Part shown: one piece after another, positions 7,220-14,059 of the stretch
Numbering within the stretch: position 1 is the first letter of the stretch
Layout: the number at the start of each line of letters is the position of its first letter
The notes under the pieces: model-generated
The model's database searches: none
What the model saw: only the letters and a program-made list of their open reading frames with translations
What the model was told of the DNA's origin: nothing
Assembly (NCBI GenBank): GCA_900546925.1
Contig: UREV01000030.1
Span: 1-22,281 of the forward strand
Direction: 5' to 3'
Source: an uncultured Bacteroides sp.
GTDB taxonomy: Bacteria > Bacteroidota > Bacteroidia > Bacteroidales > UBA932
DNA: 22,281 nucleotides
Translations under genes and position numbers: made by a program

Positions 7220-8914
7220 ATGCAGAAACTTGATTTTCAGCCTAAATTCTTTTCCTGTATCAAGAATTACAACAAAAACACATTCATGTCCGACTTGATG
7301 GCCGGTGTGATTGTGGGTATTGTTGCTCTTCCTTTGGCGATTGCATTCGCCATAGCTTCCGGCGTTTCCCCTGAGAAGGGTATTGTAACAGCTATTATCG
7401 CCGGATTTATCGTATCATTCCTCGGAGGAAGTAAGGTTCAGATTGGTGGTCCTACCGGTGCTTTCATCGTAATAGTTTATGGCGTCATTCAGCAGTATGG
7501 TCTTGCAGGACTGACAGTTGCGACGATGATTGCAGGTGTCCTGCTGATTCTTATCGGTGTTTTCAAATTAGGAACTGTCATTAAATTCATTCCATATCCT
7601 GTAGTCATAGGTTTCACCAGCGGTATCGCAGTTACTATCTTCACTACTCAGATGGCAGATGTGTTCGGCCTGAATTTCGGTGGTGAAACAGTTCCAGGTG
7701 ACTTCATAGGTAAATGGATGTTGTATTTCAGACATTTGGATACCATAAACTGGTGGGATGCAGGTGTTTGCGTTATAAGCGTGTTGATTATCGCTCTGAC
7801 ACCGCAAGTGTCCAGGAGGATACCTGGTTCTCTTGTGGCCATCATATTTGTGACTGTCGGTGTCTGGGTAATGAAAACATATTTCGGAATCACCGGCATT
7901 GACACAATCGGTGATAGGTTTTCGATAGATTCACATCTGCCGAAGGCAGTCATTCCGGCCCTCGATTGGGAGGCGATCAAGAATCTTTTCCCGATTGCGG
8001 TGACGATTGCAGCGCTAGGTGCGATCGAGTCTTTACTCTCTGCGACGGTGGCGGACGGTATGATCAGCGATCATCATAACTCTAATACTGAGCTGATTGC
8101 GCTTGGTATCGCGAATATGGTAACGCCTTTGTTCGGCGGTATTCCGGCTACCGGTGCTATCGCGAGGACGATGACGAATATCAACAACGGCGGACGTACG
8201 CCTGTAGCGGGTATGATCCATGCAGTCGTTCTGCTGCTTATCTTGCTCTTCCTCATGCCTTTGGCGCAGTTTATCCCTATGGCTTGTCTGGCCGGTGTAC
8301 TGGTCGTGGTTTCCTATAATATGAGCGGATGGAGGACATTCAAGGCGCTTTTGAAGAATCCTAAGTCAGATGTTACCGTGTTGCTCATAACTTTCTTCCT
8401 CACAGTGATTTTCGACCTTACTGTGGCTATCGGCGTTGGACTTTTGCTGGCTTGTATCCTGTTCATGCGCCGTGTCATGGAGACTACTGAGATTTCGGTT
8501 ATCAAGAACGAAATAAAGGTGCAGGATGAGTCGGGCATACATTCTTACGATGAGGGTCTTACAATTCCTAAGGGCGTGGAAGTTTACGAGATCAATGGTC
8601 CATACTTCTTCGGTGTGGCTACTCAGTTCGAGGAGCTTATGGATGAGTTCCGTGACAAGTCGAAGGTCCGTATCATCCGTATGAGAAAGGTGCCTTTCAT
8701 CGATTCCACAGGAATCCATAACCTTGCGAATTTGTGCGAGATGAGCAGCAAGAGGAAGATAACGGTGGTTCTTTCCGGTGTTAATCCTAAGGTACACAGC
8801 GCTTTGCAGAAAGCTAACTTCTACAATATCCTGGGCGAGAAGAATATTTGTCCTGATATCAATGTCGCTCTTGCACGTGCTAATGAGTTGCTGAAGGAGA
8901 CATCCAACGAATAA
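7220..8914 (+). CDS. SulP family anion transporter with STAS domain
   Basis: The 564-residue product has the SulP (SLC26-like) layout. A membrane part at residues about 25-415 carries GVIVGIVALPLAIAFAIASG and the QIGGPTGAFIVIV motif near the anion site. A cytoplasmic STAS domain at about 440-555 contains the conserved FIDSTG. Family members carry sulfate, bicarbonate or related anions across the inner membrane, by symport or exchange. The substrate cannot be told from the sequence. It starts 5 bp after the epimerase and 8 bp before the TauE/SafE gene, so it probably shares their transcript although its role with the glycosylation genes is not obvious. Confidence 0.93.
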   Translation: MQKLDFQPKFFSCIKNYNKNTFMSDLMAGVIVGIVALPLAIAFAIASGVSPEKGIVTAIIAGFIVSFLGGSKVQIGGPTGAFIVIVYGVIQQYGLAGLTVATMIAGVLLILIGVFKLGTVIKFIPYPVVIGFTSGIAVTIFTTQMADVFGLNFGGETVPGDFIGKWMLYFRHLDTINWWDAGVCVISVLIIALTPQVSRRIPGSLVAIIFVTVGVWVMKTYFGITGIDTIGDRFSIDSHLPKAVIPALDWEAIKNLFPIAVTIAALGAIESLLSATVADGMISDHHNSNTELIALGIANMVTPLFGGIPATGAIARTMTNINNGGRTPVAGMIHAVVLLLILLFLMPLAQFIPMACLAGVLVVVSYNMSGWRTFKALLKNPKSDVTVLLITFFLTVIFDLTVAIGVGLLLACILFMRRVMETTEISVIKNEIKVQDESGIHSYDEGLTIPKGVEVYEINGPYFFGVATQFEELMDEFRDKSKVRIIRMRKVPFIDSTGIHNLANLCEMSSKRKITVVLSGVNPKVHSALQKANFYNILGEKNICPDINVALARANELLKETSNE

Positions 8915-8922
8915 ATTTTACC

Positions 8923-9648
8923 ATGCCGGATATAGCATATATCATTTTGCTGACTATCGCGGCCAGTTTTATCCAACGCACGACCGGTTTCGGGTTCGGT
9001 ATTTTCATTATGACAATGCTGCCGTTCCTGATGCCGTCGTACGGGGAAGCTACTACGCTCTCAGGTCTATTGGCATTGACAACATCCTCAGTGGTTATGC
9101 TGAAGATGTTGAGACTGATTTCGTGGAAGCGGCTCATGCCTGTACTGCTGACGTTCATTCTGGTCTCTTCGGTGGCTGTGACGTTGCTGAAGTACTTGGA
9201 TGATAGGCTTTTGCGGCATATTTTGGGCTTTGTGCTGATTCTGGTCAGTCTGTATTTCGTCATCTTGAGTGAAAGGATCCGCATAAGGCCGACGATTCCT
9301 GCCGCATTGTGCACAGGAACATTAAGCGGTATTCTTGGCGGGTTTTTCGGGATGCAGGGACCTCCGGTGGTGCTGTATTTCCTTAATTCTGAGCCGGACA
9401 GGGATCATTATATGGCGATAGCGCAGGGTTTCTTCGTCCTGGGAAATCTGTCTATGACGATAACGCGTGCGTGCAACGGGTTCTTTACAAGCGCGGTTCT
9501 CCATGATTATGTGTTCGCGTTATGCGGAATAATGGTCGGGACATGGCTTGGCGGTATCGTTTATCGCCACATCCCGACCAAAATTTTCAGATATGTCGTC
9601 TATGGTTATATCGGCGTCAGCGGTGTTATCCTTTTGCTGACGGTGTGA
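8923..9648 (+). CDS. TauE/SafE family transporter (sulfite/sulfonate exporter type)
   Basis: This 241-residue membrane protein has about eight hydrophobic segments arranged as two related halves. The N-terminal AASFIQRTTGFGFGI and mid-protein GTLSGILGGFFGMQGPPVVLY are the paired motifs of the TauE/SafE (DUF81) family, which exports sulfite, sulfoacetate or other anions. It directly follows the SulP gene. A SulP importer next to a TauE/SafE exporter suggests handling of sulfur oxyanions, but this is inference. Its stop (TGA 9646-9648) falls at the edge of a tandem-repeat block shared with the convergent SDR gene. Confidence 0.88.
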   Translation: MPDIAYIILLTIAASFIQRTTGFGFGIFIMTMLPFLMPSYGEATTLSGLLALTTSSVVMLKMLRLISWKRLMPVLLTFILVSSVAVTLLKYLDDRLLRHILGFVLILVSLYFVILSERIRIRPTIPAALCTGTLSGILGGFFGMQGPPVVLYFLNSEPDRDHYMAIAQGFFVLGNLSMTITRACNGFFTSAVLHDYVFALCGIMVGTWLGGIVYRHIPTKIFRYVVYGYIGVSGVILLLTV

Positions 9649-9833
9649 GTTTTTTTCTCGATGTATGACTGGACCGTCTCCTGACATCGCTAGATTAGTC
9701 CAAGCGACTGCGAGTCCTTTTACTCGCGATGTATGACAGAACCATTTCCTGACATCGCCAGTTTAGTGCAAACAACTGAGAGTTTTTATTACTCTCGATG
9801 TATGACTGAACCACTTGCCTGATGTGTCGCAAG
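9647..9833 (-). repeat. Tandem copies of the SDR gene 3' end with stop-codon hairpin
   Basis: GATGTATGAC recurs at 9660, 9728 and 9797, a period of 68-69 bp. Read on the minus strand, the copy at 9797 is the true end of the SDR gene, encoding ...GSVIHRE then TAA. The next copy encodes T-K-L-A-M-S-G-N-G-S-V-I-H-R-E and TAA (9720-9722). The last encodes T-N-L-A-M-S-G-D-G-P-V-I-H-R-E without a stop. A hairpin lies at each unit end: GAGAGT 9778-9783 with ACTCTC 9791-9796, and GCGAGT 9710-9715 with ACTCGC 9722-9727. The stems differ by compensating bases. A shorter GAG/CTC remnant is at 9647-9659. A second pairing, GCGATGT with ACATCGC, lies inside the middle unit. Confidence 0.8.
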
Positions 9834-10544
9834 TATCAGGACTTCAGCGATTTGCACATGTTTCGGTGCGGAAGCTGCATAGTAAGCCACGTCTGCGATA
9901 TCTGCTCCTGTGAGCGGCTGAATTCCTTTATATACATTGTCGGCGCGTTGTGAATCGCCATGGAATCGGACGTTGCTGAAGTTGGTTTCCACGAGACCGG
10001 GTTTGAGGTTTGTGACGCGAACTGCCGTATCTGCAACATCGATGCGGAGTCCGTCAGAAAGAGCTTTGACGGCGGCTTTGGTGGCACAATATACGTTTCC
10101 GCATGCGTATGCGGCATCTCCGGCCACACTTCCAATGTTAATGACATGTCCTTCGTTGCGTTTTACCATTCCGGGAACGATGAGTCGTGTCATGGTAAGC
10201 AGACCTTTTATGTTTGTGTCTATCATGGTGTTCCAGTCGACAGGATCGCCTTCGAATTCTTTGTCGAGGCCGAGCGCAAGACCTGCGTTATTTATCAGCA
10301 CGTCCACGTTTCTCCATTCCGGTTCCAGTGAGTTTATCGCCGCCTCCGCTGCATCAGCGTCACGGACGTCGAAGGTCAATGTCTTTACTTTAGTTCCTTG
10401 AGCCTCAATGTCTTCTTTGATGGCTGCCAGCTTTTCAGCACGGCGACCGGTGATGATCAAGTTATATCCGCCATCAGCGAATCTTCTGGCACAAGCTTCT
10501 CCGATTCCGCTTGTCGCTCCAGTTATCAATGCAATCTTTTTCAT
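9789..10544 (-). CDS. SDR family NAD(P)-dependent oxidoreductase (YdfG-like)
   Basis: The 251-residue classical short-chain dehydrogenase has the cofactor motif TGATSGIG at residues 8-15 and NNAG near residue 86. The catalytic Ser lies in INIGSVAG near 138 and YCATK near 152. GRRAEKL after the second strand, with Arg residues, favours NADPH. The overall pattern resembles YdfG-type 3-hydroxy acid/serine dehydrogenases that reduce malonic semialdehyde or oxidise L-allo-threonine, but the substrate is not fixed by the sequence. It lies 11 bp downstream of the small membrane protein gene and shares its promoter. Its last codons are part of the tandem repeat at 9647-9833, which also encodes a stem-loop around the stop codon that may act as terminator. 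Confidence 0.92.
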   Translation of the reverse strand: MKKIALITGATSGIGEACARRFADGGYNLIITGRRAEKLAAIKEDIEAQGTKVKTLTFDVRDADAAEAAINSLEPEWRNVDVLINNAGLALGLDKEFEGDPVDWNTMIDTNIKGLLTMTRLIVPGMVKRNEGHVINIGSVAGDAAYACGNVYCATKAAVKALSDGLRIDVADTAVRVTNLKPGLVETNFSNVRFHGDSQRADNVYKGIQPLTGADIADVAYYAASAPKHVQIAEVLILATHQASGSVIHRE

Positions 10545-10555
10545 GAAATTTGATT

Positions 10556-10786
10556 TTATTTCTGTTTAAGTTGGTCAATGATGTCTTTTGACAGTTTTTC
10601 TTTGCTGTCACCGAGAATCAGAAGGATGATGATTATCCATAGTGGGGAAAGTACCCAGGCTAACAGCACCCAGCCAAGTGCACTTCGGCCTCTGTTTCTT
10701 GCCATGCTTGCCGGTATGTGGATCCAGAAGAGCCACAATACCAATAAAATGGCAACTGGTACGATGATTAATGCAGCATCTGTCAT
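10556..10786 (-). CDS. Small two-helix membrane protein
   Basis: This 76-residue protein has two hydrophobic segments. The first is about residues 5-27, ending in HIP. The second is about 38-61 and rich in W, I and L. A short basic loop (MARNRGRSAL) connects them, and a charged C-terminal tail (KEKLSKDIIDQLKQK) follows. This pattern is common in small PLDc_N-like or superinfection-type inner-membrane proteins, but no diagnostic motif is present and the function is unknown. It precedes the SDR gene by 11 bp and has a TAnnTTTG element about 36 bp upstream of its ATG, so the two form a likely operon. Confidence 0.72.
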   Translation of the reverse strand: MTDAALIIVPVAILLVLWLFWIHIPASMARNRGRSALGWVLLAWVLSPLWIIIILLILGDSKEKLSKDIIDQLKQK

Positions 10787-10821
10787 ATGTCGATATAAAC
10801 TATTTTTGGTTATTATATCTG

Positions 10822-10829
10822 CAAATGTA
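10822..10829 (-). promoter_or_regulatory. -7 element for the membrane protein/SDR operon
   Basis: Read on the minus strand, the sequence is TACATTTG, a perfect TAnnTTTG, placed 36 bp upstream of ATG 10786. No clear TTTG is found at 19-21 bp upstream, so the -33 part is weak or absent. Confidence 0.5.
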
Positions 10830-10860
10830 CAAAAAATACGAAAAGTGTTGCGTTATCGCC

Positions 10861-10965
10861 GGCGGTCGGGAGGTCCCGGCGGAGACCTTCGCTGGCGCTC
10901 ATCCCTCCGGCTGGCGCCGGCATATAGTCGTGGGCACGGGTCTCCGCCAGGACCGTCCGACCGCC
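10861..10965. repeat. GC-rich 27-bp inverted repeat
   Basis: Left arm 10861-10887 and right arm 10939-10965 are reverse complements at 24 of 27 positions (both begin, read inward, GGCGGTCGG and end GGCGGAGACC). The 51-bp interior is also GC-rich and has smaller pairings around GGCGC/GCGCC. The whole block is far richer in GC than the surrounding DNA. It lies upstream of the SDR operon and outside any supported gene. Short ORFs crossing it look like by-products of the base composition. Possible identities are a REP/MITE-like element or a strong RNA hairpin. Confidence 0.7.
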
Positions 10966-10970
10966 TCTGA

Positions 10971-10995
10971 AAAGACACATGGGAGAATGTGTTTT
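10971..10995. terminator. Hairpin with flanking A and T runs
   Basis: ACACAT 10975-10980 pairs with ATGTGT 10987-10992 around a six-base loop, with AAA before and TTT after. It may stop transcripts crossing from either side. It directly follows the GC-rich inverted repeat. Confidence 0.35.
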
Positions 10996-11059
10996 GCAAG
11001 TTTGACGGACGACGTCGACGTGGAGGAAAGCTAATGTTCTGGGTTATTATTGGAAATTT

Positions 11060-11108
11060 AAGAAGCCCCTGAGGTGTCTCAGAAGCTTCTTTTGAAGAGG
11101 TGCCTAGC
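11060..11108 (-). other. Fragment resembling a tRNA 3' end, with adjoining hairpin
   Basis: On the minus strand, GCTAGGCACCTC (complement of 11097-11108), preceded by TTCC, looks like the last part of a tRNA T-arm and acceptor strand. It is followed by a stem-loop at 11060-11091: AAGAAGC with GCTTCTT and CTGAG with CTCAG. The same 12 bp recur at 13944-13955, again next to a terminator-like hairpin. No D-arm or anticodon arm is present, so it is not a functional tRNA. Such fragments are left by elements that integrate into tRNA 3' ends. The parent tRNA is not identified. Confidence 0.4.
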
Positions 11109-11208
11109 GGAACACTTTTATAGAAACTATTGTAAGACACTTTACATTAAAGTGCTTATTTTCAATGGAAGTTGGAAAAACCGTCTGGTACAGCCAAGGA
11201 TACCTTAT

Positions 11209-11277
11209 AACGTCAAACTACCGAATAAATTAACGCCAAATTACCGAAAAATTTAACGCCAAATTGCCGAAAATTGA
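11209..11277 (+). repeat. Three 23-bp tandem repeats upstream of the DUF4143 ATPase
   Basis: Three head-to-tail units at 11209-11231, 11232-11254 and 11255-11277 share the pattern AACGyCAAAyTrCCGAAwAA. Units two and three are nearly identical, and unit one has a few changes. The array ends about 30 bp before the ATPase start and overlaps its likely -33 promoter region. A 23-bp period puts the units on nearly the same DNA face, as expected for a cooperative operator, but a binding role is inference. Confidence 0.8.
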
Positions 11278-11295
11278 AATAATGAATTAATTTTG
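11263..11295 (+). promoter_or_regulatory. Promoter of the DUF4143 ATPase gene
   Basis: TAATTTTG at 11288-11295 is a perfect TAnnTTTG, 13 bp before ATG 11309. ATTG at 11263-11266, 21 bp upstream, is a near-match to the TTTG -33 element and lies inside the third 23-bp repeat. Transcription would start within a few bases of the ATG, giving a very short leader unless translation begins at a later ATG such as 11318. Confidence 0.5.
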
Positions 11296-11308
11296 TGCTC
11301 ATTAAGAT

Positions 11309-12601
11309 ATGAGAGAAATGAAGAATTACAAGCGCAGAATTATGGACAGTTTGTTGGAGAAGAAACTCCAAGCCAAAGGAGCTGTCCTTATAGAAGGGCC
11401 AAAGTGGTGTGGAAAGACTACTACTGCGGAAGAAATAGCAGCTAGCAAGATAATGTTAGCTAAACCGGATATCAAGGATCATTTTAGGAGTCTTTTGGAA
11501 ATAGATTCTGATGCTGCACTTGCCGGAGAAACACCTATGCTCATCGACGAGTGGCAAACTGTTCCTAAGTTATGGGATGCAGTACGATATACTGTTGACC
11601 ATCGTCATGCTATGGGACAATTCATCCTCACAGGTTCAGCAGTACCTGATACAGATGCAGAAAAAGAAAGAGAACACTCTGGCACAGGTCGCTTCGCCTG
11701 GCTTACTATGCGTCCAATGACATTGTTTGAGTCAGGAGAGTCGAACGGAACGGTAAGCCTTGGTGAACTATTCCAAGCTCCCGAAAAGATTCTACAAAAG
11801 AATGCTCTGAAACTTTCTGACATAGCATTCCTCATATGCCGAGGAGGCTGGCCGATTGCTGTTGGTCTGCCAGAAGAAGCCGCACTGGAGCAGGCATTTG
11901 ACTATTACGACGCAGTTACAAAAGAAGACGTCACCAACGTGGATGGAGTCAAGCGAGCTTCTGAAAGGGTTCAACGCCTTATGCGAGCATATGCCCGTCA
12001 TCAAGGTACACAAGCATCTATTGCTACCCTAAAAGAGGATCTGAAAAATAATGACACGACAACTTTGGACGAAGACACCATCAGTTCATATCTTGATGCA
12101 TTGAGAAAGATCTTTGTCGTTGAGGACATGCCCGCTTGGAACCCGAATCTACGTTCAAAAACTGCAATCCGTACTACAGACACTCGTTACTTTGTGGATC
12201 CATCGATTGCAACCGCAGCACTTGGTCTAGGTCCTACTGATTTGATGAATGATCTCAACACAATGGGATTCTTCTTTGAAGCTATGTGCGTAAGAGACTT
12301 ACGTGTCTTTGCTGAAGCCTTGAATGGTAAAGTCTACCATTATCGTGATAAGAGCGGATTGGAGTGTGATGCCGTAGTCCATCTTCGCAACGGACAATAT
12401 GGCCTAATTGAAATCAAACTAGGAGGAGATTCTCTGATTAAGGAAGGTGCCGAAACACTTAATGAATTAGCTAATCAGATTGACACAACACGTATGAAGT
12501 CTCCAGCTTTCAAGATGATCTTGACAGCGACTGGGGAATATGCATACCGGCGCACTGAAGATGGAATCTACGTTGTTCCTATTGGATGTTTGAAGCCGTA
12601 A
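11309..12601 (+). CDS. AAA family ATPase with C-terminal DUF4143 / PD-(D/E)XK-like domain
   Basis: The 430-residue protein has a Walker A GPKWCGKTT at residues 30-38 and a Walker B with hhIDEWQ near residue 80, then a sensor-like ILTGSA near residue 110. This is the ATP-binding module (AAA_14) typical of this family. A helical winged region spans about 190-280. The C-terminus has FFFEAMCVRDL and a PD-(D/E)XK-like pattern, GLECDAVV followed by GLIEIKLGG. The family is common in accessory DNA of gut bacteria and its function is unsettled. It could be a nuclease-associated defence or regulatory ATPase. The gene stands alone, preceded by three tandem repeats and its own promoter. Internal ATGs at residues 4 and 12 are alternative starts. 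Confidence 0.9.
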   Translation: MREMKNYKRRIMDSLLEKKLQAKGAVLIEGPKWCGKTTTAEEIAASKIMLAKPDIKDHFRSLLEIDSDAALAGETPMLIDEWQTVPKLWDAVRYTVDHRHAMGQFILTGSAVPDTDAEKEREHSGTGRFAWLTMRPMTLFESGESNGTVSLGELFQAPEKILQKNALKLSDIAFLICRGGWPIAVGLPEEAALEQAFDYYDAVTKEDVTNVDGVKRASERVQRLMRAYARHQGTQASIATLKEDLKNNDTTTLDEDTISSYLDALRKIFVVEDMPAWNPNLRSKTAIRTTDTRYFVDPSIATAALGLGPTDLMNDLNTMGFFFEAMCVRDLRVFAEALNGKVYHYRDKSGLECDAVVHLRNGQYGLIEIKLGGDSLIKEGAETLNELANQIDTTRMKSPAFKMILTATGEYAYRRTEDGIYVVPIGCLKP

Positions 12602-12656
12602 TAAAACTGAAGAATCTCTATCCTATATTGAATCTGAGTTTTTCAATTTCGTATAC

Positions 12657-12842
12657 CTATAATTCCTGATTATCCACTTTCGGGCTGGCAGGACGGCCTC
12701 GTTTCCGGGAGACCGGCTTGGCTTTGGAGACGGAGGCAGAGGTGGATAATCCTGAAAAACAGCAACTGGTTGTTGGGTTGTATTGTTTTACGGTCTCGAA
12801 GCCGGTGAAGCCAGCTGCAATGAGTTCGTCGTACTGGAACAT
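12657..12842 (-). CDS. Small AT-hook-like basic protein
   Basis: This 61-residue ORF starts 5 bp after the stop of the upstream HARE-HTH regulator gene, with a purine-rich AAGAG ahead of its ATG. The C-terminal part carries VSRKRGRPASPK, a GRP core flanked by basic residues as in AT-hooks, which bind the minor groove of A/T-rich DNA. The N-terminal half (FQYDELIAAGFTGFETVKQY) has no recognised motif. Position and motif suggest a DNA-binding partner of the regulator. The gene is short and could be spurious, but the frame is clean and closely spaced with its neighbour. Confidence 0.5.
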   Translation of the reverse strand: MFQYDELIAAGFTGFETVKQYNPTTSCCFSGLSTSASVSKAKPVSRKRGRPASPKVDNQEL

Positions 12843-12847
12843 GGCTC

Positions 12848-13567
12848 TTATTTAGCGTTTGATACTGTTGCCGGAGTTTCGTCACGATTGACTGTGAACC
12901 AGCTTGGATAGTTCTTGACGCGGGCGCTAATCTGGCTTGCAGGGACAGGGGTTCTGTCTTGACGCGAATACAGGTTGCGGGCATTGATCTGCTTTGCGAT
13001 TTCTGTGAATGTGAGCGGCCTGCCGGCTTCTTTAATGACCATTTCAATGGCCTCGTGCAATTTCAGTTCTGACATGGGTTTAGGGGTATTGATTGTTTGC
13101 GGTTCTTCTTCGTCGCCGTCCTCGTTCCATCCTTTCTTAAGAAGGACAGCGAGTTCTGCAGACTCTTTCATTTTGTTCTTGCGGGCCTCGGCGATTGCTC
13201 TTACGCAGGCTGCTTTTTCTGCCGGGCTCAGGCTTTCCTGATTCAGTTCAAACTCGTCACGCAGTTTGTCCTCTGCCTCTACGGCTTCTTTATAGGATGT
13301 GACCGCGAACAGAAGTTTGTCAAACTCATGCTTCGAGTCCATGATAGGCATGTCGCCAAACATACAGTACATGATTTCTACACCGACTTCCATATTGAAC
13401 TTGATGGCCCAGGCGGCATTGATATATTTGTCTCCACTGAGAACGGCGTACAGCTGAGTTGGTGTGACGCCATTATCACGTGCGAAATCATTAAGTTGTT
13501 TCCCACTCTGCTTGAAGAGGTTCTTGATTGTCTGCGCTACGTCTTGTGATGTGTGTTTCTGATTCAT
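12848..13567 (-). CDS. XRE-like HTH regulator with C-terminal HARE-HTH domain
   Basis: This 239-residue protein has three parts. Residues about 8-60 form an XRE-like helix-turn-helix (LNDFARDNGVTPTQLYAVLSG). Residues about 80-150 are charged and helical, rich in E, K and A, likely a coiled coil. Residues about 165-230 match the winged-helix HARE-HTH (HB1/ASXL) pattern: LHEAIEMVIKEAGRPLTFTEI, then RNLYSRQDRTPVPASQISARV. HARE-HTH domains occur in chromatin proteins, restriction enzymes and bacterial regulators, where they read DNA or modified DNA. The gene has a good promoter with a perfect palindrome in its spacer, which suggests autoregulation. A small AT-hook gene follows in the same operon. 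Confidence 0.8.
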   Translation of the reverse strand: MNQKHTSQDVAQTIKNLFKQSGKQLNDFARDNGVTPTQLYAVLSGDKYINAAWAIKFNMEVGVEIMYCMFGDMPIMDSKHEFDKLLFAVTSYKEAVEAEDKLRDEFELNQESLSPAEKAACVRAIAEARKNKMKESAELAVLLKKGWNEDGDEEEPQTINTPKPMSELKLHEAIEMVIKEAGRPLTFTEIAKQINARNLYSRQDRTPVPASQISARVKNYPSWFTVNRDETPATVSNAK

Positions 13568-13587
13568 GCTTGATTTGGTTTACGCTG

Positions 13588-13618
13588 CAAATATAAGCAA
13601 AGGATATTTAATATCAAG
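13588..13618 (-). promoter_or_regulatory. Promoter with palindromic operator for the HARE-HTH gene
   Basis: On the minus strand CTTG (complement of 13615-13618) and TATATTTG (complement of 13588-13595) are 19 bp apart, a good Bacteroidota promoter 21 bp upstream of ATG 13567. A perfect palindrome, GATATT-T-AATATC, occupies 13603-13615 inside the spacer. A repressor bound there would block the polymerase, and the HTH protein itself is the obvious candidate. Confidence 0.6.
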
Positions 13619-13701
13619 CGAAATAATATATTTTCTATATTTTTTTTGAATTTAAATATACAAACACCTATATTTAAGACCTTGCTAGGCAGCGGCGGAG
13701 A

Positions 13702-13907
13702 TTATCGGTCCAAATAGTCGATATCGCTGTTCTGCCAAACTCCACACACGGCCTTTGACCCGAGATCTTTCATGGCAACCCTGGCCAGATCATCAGCGAG
13801 AAGGTCTGCTTGGCAAGGGGAACATCATCGTCCTCCTCTACGAGAAGTTCGGCATCATAGCCTCGATCTCTCAAGTCTGCTACAATGATAGTAATGTCCA
13901 AAATAGC
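13702..13907 (-). pseudogene. Relic of a coding sequence with a frameshift
   Basis: On the minus strand one frame encodes DITIIVADLRDRGYDAELLV, an acidic run and VPLAKQ. Around 13810-13816 the protein-like reading moves to another frame (ADLLADDLARVAMKDLG...NSDIDYLDR) and ends at TAA 13702-13704. Neither part has an ATG start upstream: the 5' side is cut by a terminator hairpin at 13908. The composition looks protein-like, but I do not recognise the family. It may be the tail of a gene lost by recombination, or a chance ORF. Confidence 0.3.
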
Positions 13908-13957
13908 AAAACCCCTCTCAGCATCGCTGAAAGGGGTTTTCTGGAGGTGCCTAGCAT
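13908..13957 (-). terminator. Strong hairpin terminator next to a fragment resembling a tRNA 3' end
   Basis: AAAACCCCT 13908-13916 pairs perfectly with AGGGGTTTT 13932-13940, extended by TCAGC with GCTGA, and could work in both directions. On its right side, 13944-13955 is the 12-bp GAGGTGCCTAGC also seen at 11097-11108. On the minus strand this reads as a tRNA acceptor end followed by its terminator. The flanking 60 bp do not fold into a tRNA. Confidence 0.6.
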
Positions 13958-13984
13958 AACAGGGTCGAGTCTCGGTGATTCGTA

Positions 13985-14059
13985 GGGGAAATTGTCGGAT
14001 CAGAACGTAGCCATCCCGGAGCGCAGCGCAGGAGTGGCGTAGTTCCCGACAATTTTTCC
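13985..14059. repeat. Long imperfect inverted repeat in gene-poor DNA
   Basis: Bases 13985-13998 (GGGGAAATTGTCGG) pair with 14046-14059 (CCGACAATTTTTCC) with two G-U positions. Inside, GCCA and TCC segments on the left pair with TGGC and GGA on the right, giving a hairpin of about 75 nt capped near CGGAGCGCAGCGCAGG. The segment from 13960 to about 14415 holds further short palindromes (for example GAGCGAAGCGAG at 14099-14110) and short ORFs on both strands, none with recognisable protein motifs. I see no supported gene there. Confidence 0.5.

Noticed and set aside
10578..11034. Plus-strand ORFs of 130 and 87 codons opposite the small membrane protein and through the inverted repeat
   Set aside because: One is antisense to a better supported gene and both run into the GC-rich inverted repeat, with no protein-like pattern.
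13685..13695. GCTAGGCA resembling the tRNA-like fragments, in inverted orientation
   Set aside because: Only 8 bp match and there is no adjoining terminator hairpin, so chance cannot be excluded.
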